DNA of 42,584 nucleotides from positions 1 to 42,584 of the forward strand of contig CAKTYU010000011.1 of the NCBI GenBank assembly GCA_934633985.1. The letters run 5' to 3'. How positions within the stretch are numbered: position 1 is the first letter of the stretch; each line of letters begins with the position of its first letter. Both the position numbers and the translations under genes were made by a program. This document shows, piece after piece, positions 1 through 8,765 of this stretch. The notes below the pieces were generated by a model. It was not told where the DNA came from. It did no database searches and saw only the letters and a list, made by a program, of their open reading frames with translations. The DNA comes from an uncultured Clostridia bacterium. Lineage in GTDB: Bacteria > Bacillota > Clostridia > Christensenellales > CAG-138.

Positions 1-76
1 TTTCAAATGAGGACGACACAGTTATGCCGTGCTGTTTGGCTCCTAAAACCTTGTGTGTCCTTGTCAACTGATGGTA
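1..76 (+). repeat. Right end of a 277-bp foldback element (truncated by window edge)
   Basis: These 76 bases match 10713-10788 with a single mismatch (position 42, C here and T there). The copy ends in the same terminal sequence, CTTGTCAACTGATGG followed by TA. It lies 17 bases past the stop codon of the spoIVFB-like gene, so it would be in the 3' untranslated region of that operon. The rest of the element lies outside the window. There is no coding capacity. The repeat nature is seen directly; calling it a MITE-like element is inference from its inverted termini and TA borders in the complete copy. Confidence 0.85.
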
Positions 77-93
77 ATATAATACCATTATCA

Positions 94-906
94 TCACATG
101 CGGTCAATGAAGGGGAGCACTTCCCTGATTTTTTTATCGCAGCCGTACAGGGCCGCAAGCTCGTTCAGGCAGCCACTGTCTATCCTGCCGGTCTCGCGCA
201 TATCCCCGTCAAGGGCGGTAATAACGGTATACCCGCCGCCGGAATAGGATATGGCCTCCGAGAGAGTGGCATTTTCGCTCAGAGCGATGTGCCTTACCCG
301 CATGGGCCGGCAGGAGGCCAAGGCCCCCGCCCTTTTGAGGTAGCTCGAAGCCCTGCTCTCCCCCATCCCCTTCAACGAGAGCAGCAAAAAGACGCCGAAT
401 ATTATCACAGTAGGGTTTTCGGCCATACAGCCGAGAAATATAAGCGCCGCCGATACAGCGATATTCATTATGGTGCTTGCCCGGCGCGGGGGCTTTATAT
501 CCGCCGCCTCCAGCGCAGCGCCGAGGGCCCTGCCGCCATCTAAAGGGTATACCGGCAGCATATTAACCATGGCGATGTACATATTGGCGTCCGAAAGCTC
601 CCTCAGCCCTTCGAGGCCCGTCACCTCTGTGCTCATGTAGGCGATAAGGCTGAATACCGGCCCCGCAAGGGCTATGAGCAATTCGTCCGAAGGGCTGACT
701 ATGCCTATTATCTCCGCGCGGCAGCCGTATGGCATAAGCTCTACGGAGCGCACCTCATAGCCCAGCATATCAGCCATGACGCAATGAGCGCATTCGTGCG
801 AAAGCACGGCAAGCATGTAAATAAGAAAGGACGCTATGTTGCCGCTTGCGGCGCAGAAAAGACACAGCAGCACAAAAAACGGGCTGCATTTTATCCTGGG
901 GATCAT
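94..906 (-). CDS. spoIVFB: Site-2 protease, SpoIVFB-like (M50 family)
   Basis: Predicted intramembrane zinc metalloprotease. In Bacillus, SpoIVFB cleaves pro-sigma-K in the mother cell during sporulation. The 270-residue protein has hydrophobic segments near residues 10-35, 80-100 and 145-180. It carries the M50 zinc motif HECAH at residues 37-41 and the second motif NMLPVYPLDGGR near residue 115, which contains the metal-binding aspartate. The C-terminal 70 residues look like a small soluble domain with a CBS-like flavour. The start overlaps the end of the upstream SpoIVFA-like gene by four bases (ATGA type), so translation is probably coupled. The pairing and size fit SpoIVFB better than the housekeeping RseP, which carries a PDZ domain. 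The substrate is not visible from this window. Confidence 0.88.
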   Translation of the reverse strand: MIPRIKCSPFFVLLCLFCAASGNIASFLIYMLAVLSHECAHCVMADMLGYEVRSVELMPYGCRAEIIGIVSPSDELLIALAGPVFSLIAYMSTEVTGLEGLRELSDANMYIAMVNMLPVYPLDGGRALGAALEAADIKPPRRASTIMNIAVSAALIFLGCMAENPTVIIFGVFLLLSLKGMGESRASSYLKRAGALASCRPMRVRHIALSENATLSEAISYSGGGYTVITALDGDMRETGRIDSGCLNELAALYGCDKKIREVLPFIDRM

Positions 907-1568
907 GCGGGTATATCCGCGCCTATATCAAACAGCTTATCCGCCTCCATGGGCCGCCCGCCCTTGTATGCGCGTATGCTCAGGCTGTCGCCGCCGATGC
1001 CGAGGGTATCCCCACGGCTCACCGGCTGCCCCTCCTCTACCCAAAGCTCGCTGAAGCCGTCCATGCTTATCATTATGTCCCCCTCCGTCCAAAGCTCCAC
1101 CGCGCCTTTTTCGACATTCTTTATCTTGCCGCTGCCTGGAGACTGCACGGCCTTATCCGCCGCGTTGGATACCGTCATAAGCGTTCCGCCGTCGCTGCTT
1201 TGATATACTGCGCCGCTTATATTCAGGCTTAGCCGCGAATCGCGGGAGAATACCTGTATTATGCCGGGAAGCTCTACAAAGCGTAGCTTGCCCAGGTATT
1301 CGCCGCCTATATCCTCTGCTCTTTCGGCAAGGCTCGCGGTAGTCTCGGCGATATCCCTGTCGCTGTAAACGGCCTTTGCCCCCAGCGTCAGTCCGCACAG
1401 AAGCAAGCATATCCCCATTTTCGCCAGCATGGAAGCCCCGGCGCTATGCTCCTCATGCCTCTTGCAGCGTCTTTCCGGGCGGCTGAAATACCGCACGGTA
1501 TACTTGCGGCTTCTTCCCCTGCCGTATTCGTATGACTTAAAATCCTTATGATCTATCCTTGCAGCCAT
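903..1568 (-). CDS. spoIVFA: SpoIVFA-like membrane protein with degenerate M23 domain
   Basis: Likely partner and regulator of the adjacent M50 protease. The start is placed at ATG 1568 because a strong AGGAGG lies seven bases upstream; an in-frame ATG further upstream lacks such a site. The protein of about 221 residues has a basic cytoplasmic N-terminus and one membrane segment (about residues 48-65, MLAKMGICLLLCGLTLGA). The extracytoplasmic part ends in a lysostaphin/M23-like fold (GKIKNVEKGAVELW, then WVEEGQPVSRGDTLG). The HxH and HxxxD catalytic residues of active M23 peptidases are absent, as in SpoIVFA. Position immediately before spoIVFB with a four-base overlap supports the assignment. 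Family-level confidence is good; function is inferred from Bacillus. Confidence 0.8.
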   Translation of the reverse strand: MAARIDHKDFKSYEYGRGRSRKYTVRYFSRPERRCKRHEEHSAGASMLAKMGICLLLCGLTLGAKAVYSDRDIAETTASLAERAEDIGGEYLGKLRFVELPGIIQVFSRDSRLSLNISGAVYQSSDGGTLMTVSNAADKAVQSPGSGKIKNVEKGAVELWTEGDIMISMDGFSELWVEEGQPVSRGDTLGIGGDSLSIRAYKGGRPMEADKLFDIGADIPA

Positions 1569-1644
1569 AAAAAAACCTCCTCTTTTATGCACACTTGATT
1601 ATATGTGCGAAAAGGGAGGAAAATTTATTTATTACGCCCGTCCG

Positions 1645-2799
1645 TCATCGCTTCTTGCTCTGGCGGCGCATCCATACGTTTTCCACGATGCCCACTCCGA
1701 TGAGATTGGTCAACAGGTTTGAGCCTCCGTAGCTTATAAAGGGCAGCGGTATGCCGGTAACCGGCATAAGGCCTATCGTCATGCCGATATTCTCAAATAC
1801 GTGGGCCGTAAACATTCCCGCCACGCCGACTATCAGGCATGTGCCGAAGGAGTCCTTGGTACGCATGGCAATGAATATCCAGCGGAATATCAGCGCAAAG
1901 AACAGGCAAATTATTATAGTGCCGCCCACAAAGCCGAGGCCCTCCACTATCCCCGCAAAGATAAAGTCCGTATGCCGCTCCGGAACGAACCTTAGCTGGG
2001 CTAAGGTTCCCTCTGAGAAGAAGCCCTTTCCCATAAGCTGCCCCGACCCTATGGCGATTTTAGACTGCGCCACGTTGTAGCCGGAATTTTGCAGATCGGA
2101 CTCCGGGTTCAGGAAAACGTCAATGCGCTCCCGCTGTGAGCTGCTCAAAACGAAGTAATACGCCAGCGGCATACATACCACCAGCCCGCCGGCCGCGGCG
2201 AGTATGTACGCCCAGGATATCCTGCCGATAAAGTATATGAATACCATTATGCAGATAAAGACGAAGGCCGTGCCGAAGTCGGGCTGAAGCATTACAAGCA
2301 CCGTGGGAACGGCGCAATACATGGTGGTCTTAATTATATACCCCAGCCCCTTGAGCTTGCCCTCTTTGTCCATGCAGTCCCCGACGTACTTTGAAAGCAT
2401 TATGGTTATGCTGATTTTGCACAGCTCGCCGGGCTGAAGCGCCCTGTCGATGAAATCCAGCTTGAACCAGCCCGCTATACCGCGGGTCTTGCCTGCGGCG
2501 AATATTATGACGAGCAGCAGCAGGTTGGCTGTATAGACGTATTTGATGAGGAACCTGAACACCTTATAGTCCACCGCCATGAAGATAAGCATGGCGGCAA
2601 CGCCTATCATAAAGTTTACTATCTGCTTTTGGACGTAGTACAGATTCAGCTTATCCAGATAGTCTGCTATACTGGCCTCCGTGCCGTCAAAGGGGTCGGC
2701 CATTATGCTGGCAATGCTTATAAGCCCTATGGTAAACAGGGCCAGCACTAAAAGTATGGTTATCCAGTCTATTTTTTTCAGCAGGTCTTTATCCAACAT
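1645..2799 (-). CDS. rodA: Rod-shape SEDS glycosyltransferase RodA
   Basis: Peptidoglycan polymerase of the SEDS family, working with a class B PBP in cell elongation. It is a 384-residue polytopic protein with about ten membrane segments. The family signature is clear: FVPERHTDFIFAGIVEGLG near residue 270 and the C-terminal PVTGIPLPFISYGGSNLLTN. The RHTDFIFA form, together with association with spoIVF genes, favours RodA over FtsW; a separate FtsW-like gene lies at 8766-10019. The ATG follows the stop codon of the upstream lipoprotein gene with no base in between, and no strong ribosome site is seen at the normal spacing, which suggests translational coupling. Downstream (minus direction) come spoIVFA and spoIVFB. 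Confidence 0.92.
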   Translation of the reverse strand: MLDKDLLKKIDWITILLVLALFTIGLISIASIMADPFDGTEASIADYLDKLNLYYVQKQIVNFMIGVAAMLIFMAVDYKVFRFLIKYVYTANLLLLVIIFAAGKTRGIAGWFKLDFIDRALQPGELCKISITIMLSKYVGDCMDKEGKLKGLGYIIKTTMYCAVPTVLVMLQPDFGTAFVFICIMVFIYFIGRISWAYILAAAGGLVVCMPLAYYFVLSSSQRERIDVFLNPESDLQNSGYNVAQSKIAIGSGQLMGKGFFSEGTLAQLRFVPERHTDFIFAGIVEGLGFVGGTIIICLFFALIFRWIFIAMRTKDSFGTCLIVGVAGMFTAHVFENIGMTIGLMPVTGIPLPFISYGGSNLLTNLIGVGIVENVWMRRQSKKR

Positions 2800-3933
2800 T
2801 TACTCTACGCCAAACAGCTCCTTGACTTCACTATATATGGCCCTGTATTTATCTATGGTATCGCTGTACGCTATGGGGCGGTTCACCGTTACCTTTTTTG
2901 CGGTGTCCTCGCCCTGCATAAGCCTGTCCAGCATCATGGTAGCGGTAGCCGCCGCGTCGTAATACGGCTCTATGCAGAGGCCGTATATGTCGTTATCCTT
3001 GAACAGCGCCAGGTTTTCATCGCTTAGGCCGCAGCCGAAGGCCGTTATGGATATCTGCTTGAGCAGCGCCGGATTCGGTGTGGGCGCGGCAGGATCCGCC
3101 GCTGACCCCGGCGCAGGCGTTGCCTCCGCCTCTTTGCTCTTCGTTTTCTTCTCTGCGGCCTTTTCGGCGGCCTCTATCTCCTTGAATGCGGCTATCGCCT
3201 TGCTGCGGGCCTTGACCGCGACAGGCACAGACTGTGCATCGCAGGCGTAAAGCCCCTTTACATCCCGGTTATTCAGAAAATAATCCGAAAGCTCGTCTAT
3301 TGCCCCGCCGTCATCCAAGCCGGGGGTCCTGTTTAGGCTTACGGCCTCAAACTGAGGATAGTATTCCTTTACAGCGGCGTCAAATGCCGCAAAGCAGCCG
3401 CCCGCATCGCTCCCATATACAAGTATCCTGCCCGACTTCAGCCCGCGCTCGGTCAGCCTCTCCGCTATGCCGCGGGCCAGCTCCTCAATATATTCAGAGC
3501 CGTCTGCCACCACGTTTACGTTTGCCTCGTCCCCGTTGTAGGCCTCGTACGGGCATACGACATACAATCCGGCGTCATGGGCGCGTTTTACCGCCTCGGT
3601 ATAGCTTCCGGGTATGAGAAGCCCGGTGCAGCCGTCCTCGGCGGCCTTTTGCACCATGGCCGACGCATCGCCCTTCACCCTGTAAAGCCTTGCGGGATAG
3701 CCGAGGTTCTCCACGGTACGCAAAAAGCCATGCATCATCATGTACCCGCTCATGCTGCCGTCGTCCTGTATTATCATACCCATGAGCTTTATCCCGCCTT
3801 CGTCGGCAGCCTCGGCGGCGCCTTCATCGGCGTTTTCGCCTTCGGGCGGGAGTGAAGCCTGTAAGGGCTCCTCCTTGCCGCAGCCGCATAGAAGCAGCAT
3901 CAGCACGAGCATTATCGGAAATAACCTTTTCAC
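2800..3933 (-). CDS. Orphan periplasmic-binding-protein-like lipoprotein
   Basis: Predicted surface lipoprotein with a type I periplasmic-binding fold. The start is GTG 3933 with AAAGGAG nine bases upstream. A signal peptide ends in the lipobox LLCGC, placing the lipidated cysteine near residue 18. Residues 50-240 resemble the sugar-binding Peripla_BP_4 fold (IKLMGMIIQDDGSMSGYMMM; GCTGLLIPGSY). A low-complexity linker rich in Ala, Glu, Lys and Pro (about residues 245-290) interrupts the fold before a second lobe containing FGCGLSDENLALFKDNDI. There are no ABC permease or ATPase genes nearby. The gene abuts rodA with no spacer, so it may have a sensing or wall-related role rather than transport. 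The ligand cannot be predicted. Confidence 0.8.
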   Translation of the reverse strand: MKRLFPIMLVLMLLLCGCGKEEPLQASLPPEGENADEGAAEAADEGGIKLMGMIIQDDGSMSGYMMMHGFLRTVENLGYPARLYRVKGDASAMVQKAAEDGCTGLLIPGSYTEAVKRAHDAGLYVVCPYEAYNGDEANVNVVADGSEYIEELARGIAERLTERGLKSGRILVYGSDAGGCFAAFDAAVKEYYPQFEAVSLNRTPGLDDGGAIDELSDYFLNNRDVKGLYACDAQSVPVAVKARSKAIAAFKEIEAAEKAAEKKTKSKEAEATPAPGSAADPAAPTPNPALLKQISITAFGCGLSDENLALFKDNDIYGLCIEPYYDAAATATMMLDRLMQGEDTAKKVTVNRPIAYSDTIDKYRAIYSEVKELFGVE

Positions 3934-4042
3934 TTAAGCGCACTCCTTTCAGCCGCGGCAAACAGTCGCAGACCGCGCACGTCTAATTTTACATTAAAAC
4001 CAGCGCGCAGTCAGCATAGACGCTGCTTTGTTTACAAAAACG

Positions 4043-5464
4043 TCAGATTATATAGCGCGCTTCCTTTTTGGGCGCGGCGTCCAGCTCCTTCTTTTTTTCG
4101 TCGTAGCCGTGCTTGCCGAGAAGCGCATAGGTGGCGTTCTTGCCCTCCTCAACGCCGGGCTGGTCGAAGGTGTTTATGCCTAACAGCTCGCCCGCGAAGG
4201 CGGTCTCAAGCTGGAAGAAGAACAGAAGCTGGCCGACGGTAAAGGCGTTCACCTCGGGCAGCGTCACGGTGCAGTTTATATGCCCGCTCTTCTGTACTGC
4301 GTACTCCGTTGCGAACTGCTCGCACTTGATAAGCTCGTTGAAGGTGTGCCCGCTCAAAAAAGCCACGTCGGGTATGCTGTCAAAGGCATGGGGTATCTCC
4401 ACGGTGCTCCTGTACTTATCTACCCCTATGAAGGTTATGACCTTATCGAAGGGGCCCTCGGTATAGAGCTGCACCTGGGAATGCTGATCCGTGACGCCGA
4501 GGGACTTAACGGGGGTCTGACCGGTATGGGCGGCGCTGCCGTCAGTATGCACTGCCTTGCCAAGGGACTCCGCCCAGAGCTGCGCGAACCAGTCAGCCAT
4601 ATATTTAAGGGAATCGGCATAGGGCATCATGACGTTTATGTTGCACCCCTTTTCCACCGCCTTCATTTGCAGGGCAGCCATCATGTAGGCAGGATTATGC
4701 CATATATCGTGCGTGCTGCACAGCTCATCCATATAGGCGGCGCCCGCAAGCAGCTCCTCTATATCTATGCCGCATACCGCGGCGGCAAGGAGGCCCACGG
4801 GGCAAAGCTCGCTGAACCTTCCGCCTACGCCGTCCGGCACATAGAAGGTATCGAGGCCAAATTCCCGCGATATCTTTATGAGATTGCCCTTGTTATGGTC
4901 GGTGGTGGCTACCACGTGCTTAGTCCAGTCCTCCCCCAGCTTTTCCCTGAGTGCGCTCGTGGCGAGCAATAGCTGGGCCATGGTCTCGGAGGTGCTGCCG
5001 GACTTGGTTATGACGTTGAACATGGTATGCTCAACATCTATGACCTCGAAAAGGGAAGCCATCCTTTCGGGATCCACGTTGTCCTCTACAAAAAGCCTCG
5101 GCCCACCGCGCTTCTCCCTGGGCAGGTCGTTGTAGCGGAGGTGGCACAGGGCCTGATGTACGGCTATGGGGCCGAGAGCGCTGCCCCCTATGCCCAGCAC
5201 TACGAAATCGTCGAAGTTATCCCGAATATCCTTGGCCTTGGCGTTTATTTCCTTAACTATTTCATCCTGATTGAAAGGCAGCTCTCTCCATTTCATGCCG
5301 CCGCGCTTTTCGTCCATGGCCCTTGCCGCCGCCTCATACGCCGCCGCATTTGCCTCAAGCTCCTCAGGGGTTATGCCGCCCTGGACGAAGCCGCTCATCA
5401 TATTGTTGAAATCCACCCGAAGTCTCATTTCCTTTTTAAAGGTCTCACAGGTAAAGCGCTTCAT
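4043..5464 (-). CDS. pgi: Glucose-6-phosphate isomerase
   Basis: Cytoplasmic enzyme interconverting glucose-6-phosphate and fructose-6-phosphate in glycolysis and gluconeogenesis. The 473-residue length fits the shorter Gram-positive PGI group. Family motifs are GIGGSALGP near residue 92, the phosphate loop TKSGSTSET near residue 152, GVGGRFS near residue 214, and DQHSQVQLYTEGP containing a conserved His. GGAGG lies nine bases before the ATG. The gene appears to have its own promoter with an extended -10 (TGTTATAAT, 5524-5532). The next gene downstream on the same strand is the orphan binding lipoprotein, 109 bases away, so readthrough into the rodA operon is possible. Confidence 0.95.
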   Translation of the reverse strand: MKRFTCETFKKEMRLRVDFNNMMSGFVQGGITPEELEANAAAYEAAARAMDEKRGGMKWRELPFNQDEIVKEINAKAKDIRDNFDDFVVLGIGGSALGPIAVHQALCHLRYNDLPREKRGGPRLFVEDNVDPERMASLFEVIDVEHTMFNVITKSGSTSETMAQLLLATSALREKLGEDWTKHVVATTDHNKGNLIKISREFGLDTFYVPDGVGGRFSELCPVGLLAAAVCGIDIEELLAGAAYMDELCSTHDIWHNPAYMMAALQMKAVEKGCNINVMMPYADSLKYMADWFAQLWAESLGKAVHTDGSAAHTGQTPVKSLGVTDQHSQVQLYTEGPFDKVITFIGVDKYRSTVEIPHAFDSIPDVAFLSGHTFNELIKCEQFATEYAVQKSGHINCTVTLPEVNAFTVGQLLFFFQLETAFAGELLGINTFDQPGVEEGKNATYALLGKHGYDEKKKELDAAPKKEARYII

Positions 5465-5523
5465 TAAGAAATACCTCCGTATTTAAAAATATAATTGCAT
5501 ACGAATACAACAACTCAATTTTG

Positions 5524-5532
5524 ATTATAACA
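5524..5532 (-). promoter_or_regulatory. Extended -10 promoter for pgi
   Basis: Reading the minus strand, TGTTATAAT is a perfect extended -10 element (TGnTATAAT). Transcription would start about 50 bases before the pgi ATG. No good -35 hexamer is visible at 17 bases, which is normal for this promoter class. The region also holds a small inverted repeat, GATTAT-AACAC-ATAATC (5523-5539), overlapping the -10. Confidence 0.5.
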
Positions 5533-5570
5533 CATAATCGCCGGACACGCGCATAAATTTAAGCTGCGGG

Positions 5571-6059
5571 GTGGCTGATTTGATAATTAAGCATAAAAAA
5601 AGCGATATATTTCCAATAGTTGCCGTGCTTCTCGGCCTTTTAGGGGCTGCCGCGCTGTTTTTGAGCAGCGTAAAAATGCAGAATAGGGGCGGGCTAAGCG
5701 TTCGAGTAGTGGACGCTTACAGCCTTGCGCCGGTAAAAAACGCAGACATAATAATACCCGCTGCGGATATATCTGCAAAGACCGACTCATCAGGTCTTGC
5801 GGCGGTAACGCTCCCAATAATAAAAAACGGCCCGCAGGAAAGGGCCCTTAGCCAGCCATGGGGCGAGTGTACGATCATCGCCGGCTGCCCCGGCTACCGC
5901 CCTACCGTTATGCTGTATACGCACGTATACCGGGATAAGCAGCGCAGGGCCGTCATATACCTTTTCCCGGAGGATAAGGACGGCGAGCGGATAATAACCG
6001 TCGCAGAGCCGCCGGATGAAGAATGGATAAGGGCGCTGGTTGAGAAATACCTGAAGTGA
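5571..6059 (+). CDS. Small anchored protein with carboxypeptidase-regulatory-like domain
   Basis: Function unknown. The 162-residue protein has a charged N-terminus, one membrane segment at about residues 13-32 (FPIVAVLLGLLGAAALFLSS) and an outside domain. That domain begins GLSVRVVDAYSLAPVKNADI and resembles the carboxypeptidase regulatory-like or Peptidase_M14NE beta-sandwich often found on surface proteins; the match continues through SSGLAAVTLP and GYRPTVMLYTHVY. Start is GTG 5571 or TTG 5580; the latter has a GGGGTGG ribosome site at better spacing. It may be a spore or cell-surface protein. The following DUF3810 gene is 16 bases downstream and seems to have its own promoter inside this gene's 3' end. 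Confidence 0.65.
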   Translation: MADLIIKHKKSDIFPIVAVLLGLLGAAALFLSSVKMQNRGGLSVRVVDAYSLAPVKNADIIIPAADISAKTDSSGLAAVTLPIIKNGPQERALSQPWGECTIIAGCPGYRPTVMLYTHVYRDKQRRAVIYLFPEDKDGERIITVAEPPDEEWIRALVEKYLK

Positions 6060-6068
6060 TGCTATAAT
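6040..6068 (+). promoter_or_regulatory. Promoter giving a near-leaderless transcript
   Basis: TTGAGA (6040-6045), a 17-base spacer and TATAAT (6063-6068), with TG at 6060-6061 making an extended -10, form a near-consensus sigma-A promoter. The expected start point is about 6075, and the ATG of the DUF3810 gene is at 6076. No Shine-Dalgarno sequence precedes that ATG, which fits a leaderless message. The -35 overlaps the last codons of the preceding gene. Confidence 0.6.
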
Positions 6069-6075
6069 TTTCGGT

Positions 6076-7209
6076 ATGGATACCAAGGAAAAGCGCCCTC
6101 TGGGCATTAAGAGATCTATATTTACCAAGCTGCCGTTTCTGCTGCTCATACCCTTGGGCCTGTGGCTTCCCACATTAGCCTCGGCGCACCCGCTGACAGT
6201 AGAGAGGCTGTACAGCCGCGGCATATACCCGTATATAAGCAGAGCGCTGGGCGGCTTTATGTCGCTGTTCGGCTTTTCTGTCGCGGAGTTTTTCGTGTAT
6301 TTCGTCATATTGGGCGTGCTCATAGCCATCATAGCAAACGCCGCAATGCTAATAAGAAGGAAAAAGCCGCCCGCCGCTTTTCTTTCCTTCCTGCTTTCCC
6401 TCGCCGTATTCGCTGGGGTGATGCTGAACCTTTTTTATATACTTTGGGGCTTTAATTATTCCCGTCCCACGCTTTACCAGCTTGCGGGGCTCGAGGTAAA
6501 GGCGAGGCCGGAGGATGAGCTTCAGGAGCTTTGCCATAAGCTATCGGCAGACGCAAACGAGCTTAGGAGAAGCGTTCCCGAGGACAAAGGCGGCGTATTT
6601 TACATAGCGGACTGCGGGAGTTACTTTGACAAGATACCGGAGGCATACGAAAGTCTCGGGGAAAGCTGCAGCCTTTTTTCGGGAAAAGTATACCCCGCAA
6701 AGGGCATCATAGCCTCCGAGGGGATGTCATGGGCTGGGATATGCGGTATTTTCATGCCCTTTACCGCCGAGGCGAATGTAAACACACATCAGCCCTCGCT
6801 TTTGCTCCTTTCCAGCGCGGCCCACGAAAACGCCCATTCCTTAGGCTTTGCCCGCGAGGACGAGGCTAACTTCATAGCCTATCTCGCCTGCATGAGCTCG
6901 GAGGATCCTTCTATAAGATATTCCGGCGCGATGCTCGCGCTGATAAACTGCGGCAACGCCCTATATAAAAGCGCACCGGACAAAGCGGCGGCGCTGAGAG
7001 AGACTTACAGCGACGCCGTGATCCGGGATATTGCGGCATATAATCAATACTGGGAAGGATACGAAGGGGAGGTAGAGGAGGCGTTCGACAGCCTCAACGA
7101 CAGCTATCTTAAGTTCAACCTTCAGGAAAACGGCGTAAAGAGCTATGGCATGATGGTAGACCTCATGCTCGCCTATTATGACCTTCAATCAGATCAAACT
7201 AATCAATAG
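6076..7209 (+). CDS. DUF3810 family membrane metalloprotease-like protein
   Basis: Member of the DUF3810 family; molecular function is not established. The 377-residue protein has three predicted membrane segments (about residues 18-35, 65-95 and 105-130), followed by a large domain beginning with the conserved WGFNYSRP. A zinc-protease-like motif, HENAHSLGFAREDEANF (near residue 253), offers H-E-x-x-H and a downstream glutamate, so a peptidase activity is plausible. The ATG has no Shine-Dalgarno site and sits at the predicted transcription start. The stop codon interlocks with the stop of the convergent pbpA gene (four to seven bases shared), with no terminator between the two. Confidence 0.8.
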   Translation: MDTKEKRPLGIKRSIFTKLPFLLLIPLGLWLPTLASAHPLTVERLYSRGIYPYISRALGGFMSLFGFSVAEFFVYFVILGVLIAIIANAAMLIRRKKPPAAFLSFLLSLAVFAGVMLNLFYILWGFNYSRPTLYQLAGLEVKARPEDELQELCHKLSADANELRRSVPEDKGGVFYIADCGSYFDKIPEAYESLGESCSLFSGKVYPAKGIIASEGMSWAGICGIFMPFTAEANVNTHQPSLLLLSSAAHENAHSLGFAREDEANFIAYLACMSSEDPSIRYSGAMLALINCGNALYKSAPDKAAALRETYSDAVIRDIAAYNQYWEGYEGEVEEAFDSLNDSYLKFNLQENGVKSYGMMVDLMLAYYDLQSDQTNQ

Positions 7210-8753
7210 CCCAGCTTTACAGCCTTTTTGAAGAGCTGCCCCGCGAGGGGCGCCGCCGCGCTTGCGCCGCCGCCGGCCTGCTCGAGTATCACCGCAACGG
7301 CGAGGGGATGCTCGTCGTCCGCGATAAAGCCCGTAAACCACGAGTGGGTCTTTACGCTCTTGTTTGAGGATACCTCGGCGCTTCCCGTCTTGCCGCCCAC
7401 CTGATAGCTCTCCAGCGCAGCCTTCCTGCCTGTGCCGTGATTTACAGTATCGAACATGGCTTTTTGCATTATTTCAGACTCTGCGGCCGTGAGCACTGTC
7501 TTATAGACCCTGCTCCCGGCTGTTAATTTTACCCTGTTGTTGCCGTCCGCTACCCTGCTCAAGAGCCGCGGCTCCATCATCACGCCGCCGTTTGCAATAG
7601 CCGCGGTGAGCATGCAGGTCTGCATTGGGGTCATAATGTCCTTATACTGGCCTATGCCCGACCATGCCACCTCCAGATCCGTGCTGCCCTTCTCAAATGA
7701 GCTTGAATAAAGCATCATATCGTTGAACAGGAACTCGTCGCCTATTCTCAGCTCCTTTGCGACCGTGGCGAGCCGCGCCGCCCCCAACTCCATCGCCAGC
7801 TTTGCGAAGGTGTTGTTGCAGGATTTTGCGAATGCGGTATATATGTCTATCTCGCCGTGGTATTCGCTGTGGGAGTCCCTGACGATGCTGTAAAGCTCGC
7901 TGGCGGCGGGCTCCGCGCCCACGTCCTCCGCCCCCTCCTGTTTTCTGTCGTACTTTATGCTTTCGCTGGCGGAAGCAAATTCCTTGTCATCAACGTGTAT
8001 GTTGGGAAGATACTTGCCGGTCTTTTTATCGAACACGAGCGCGCCGTCGCAGTTGAAGGTGCGGCTCTCTATGCCGGGAAGATAGCGCAGCGCCGCTATC
8101 ATTGTGACGATTTTGAATGTGGAGCCCGGGGTATAGCGCCCCATGGTCACACGGTTCACCATTGCGCTGGCGGCAAGCTCCTTGTCGCCGTTCAGGTAAT
8201 CCTCCATATATTTGGGGTCAAACGTGGGCTGGCTGACGGAGGCAAGTATTTCGCCTGTCTTGTAGTTCATAAGCACCACCGCGCCCCAGTAATCGTCCAT
8301 CAGCTTGTAGGCGTACTCGCAAAGCTCCGAATCCACGGTGAGCAGCACGCTTGAGCCCACCTTCTGCTGGGTGCCTATGAGCTGCTCGAACTCATCGGTC
8401 AATCGGCTGTCAAAACCTAAAAGGTACTTTGCGAACATGGATTCCGCGCCGAAGGTCTGACCGTATGTGTCGCCTATAACGTGGCTCATGGAGCGCCGCA
8501 GGGATTTTACATCCACGTATTTGCGCTTGCCCTCGCTGTTGGTATAGGCGAGCCTTACGCCGTTCCTGTCCAGCAGCATACCGGCGGCGATGGTCCCCTT
8601 CCTGTTTGCGACCCTTGTATTATACGGGCTTGCGAACCAGCGGTTGCCGTATACGTTTACTATGTAGCCCAGGTAGACGCTCAGCACTATGAACATAACG
8701 CAAAACAGCGCCAGCATGGCCTTTATGTGATTTCTTGTGCTGTCCTTTTTCAT
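7203..8753 (-). CDS. pbpA: Class B penicillin-binding protein (PbpA/PBP2 type)
   Basis: Peptidoglycan DD-transpeptidase anchored by one membrane segment (residues 12-32). The three active-site motifs are all present: STFK at 211-214 (catalytic Ser211), SCN at 311-313 and KTG at 455-457. The N-terminal domain is short, as in the PbpA partners of FtsW-like SEDS proteins in Actinobacteria and Clostridia. AAGGA lies nine bases before the ATG. The gene is 12 bases downstream of the FtsW-like gene and is the third gene of an FHA-ftsW-pbpA operon, so it is the expected cognate partner of that SEDS protein. A role in division or sporulation septum synthesis is inferred. Confidence 0.93.
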   Translation of the reverse strand: MKKDSTRNHIKAMLALFCVMFIVLSVYLGYIVNVYGNRWFASPYNTRVANRKGTIAAGMLLDRNGVRLAYTNSEGKRKYVDVKSLRRSMSHVIGDTYGQTFGAESMFAKYLLGFDSRLTDEFEQLIGTQQKVGSSVLLTVDSELCEYAYKLMDDYWGAVVLMNYKTGEILASVSQPTFDPKYMEDYLNGDKELAASAMVNRVTMGRYTPGSTFKIVTMIAALRYLPGIESRTFNCDGALVFDKKTGKYLPNIHVDDKEFASASESIKYDRKQEGAEDVGAEPAASELYSIVRDSHSEYHGEIDIYTAFAKSCNNTFAKLAMELGAARLATVAKELRIGDEFLFNDMMLYSSSFEKGSTDLEVAWSGIGQYKDIMTPMQTCMLTAAIANGGVMMEPRLLSRVADGNNRVKLTAGSRVYKTVLTAAESEIMQKAMFDTVNHGTGRKAALESYQVGGKTGSAEVSSNKSVKTHSWFTGFIADDEHPLAVAVILEQAGGGASAAAPLAGQLFKKAVKLGY

Positions 8754-8765
8754 ATAATATCTTCC

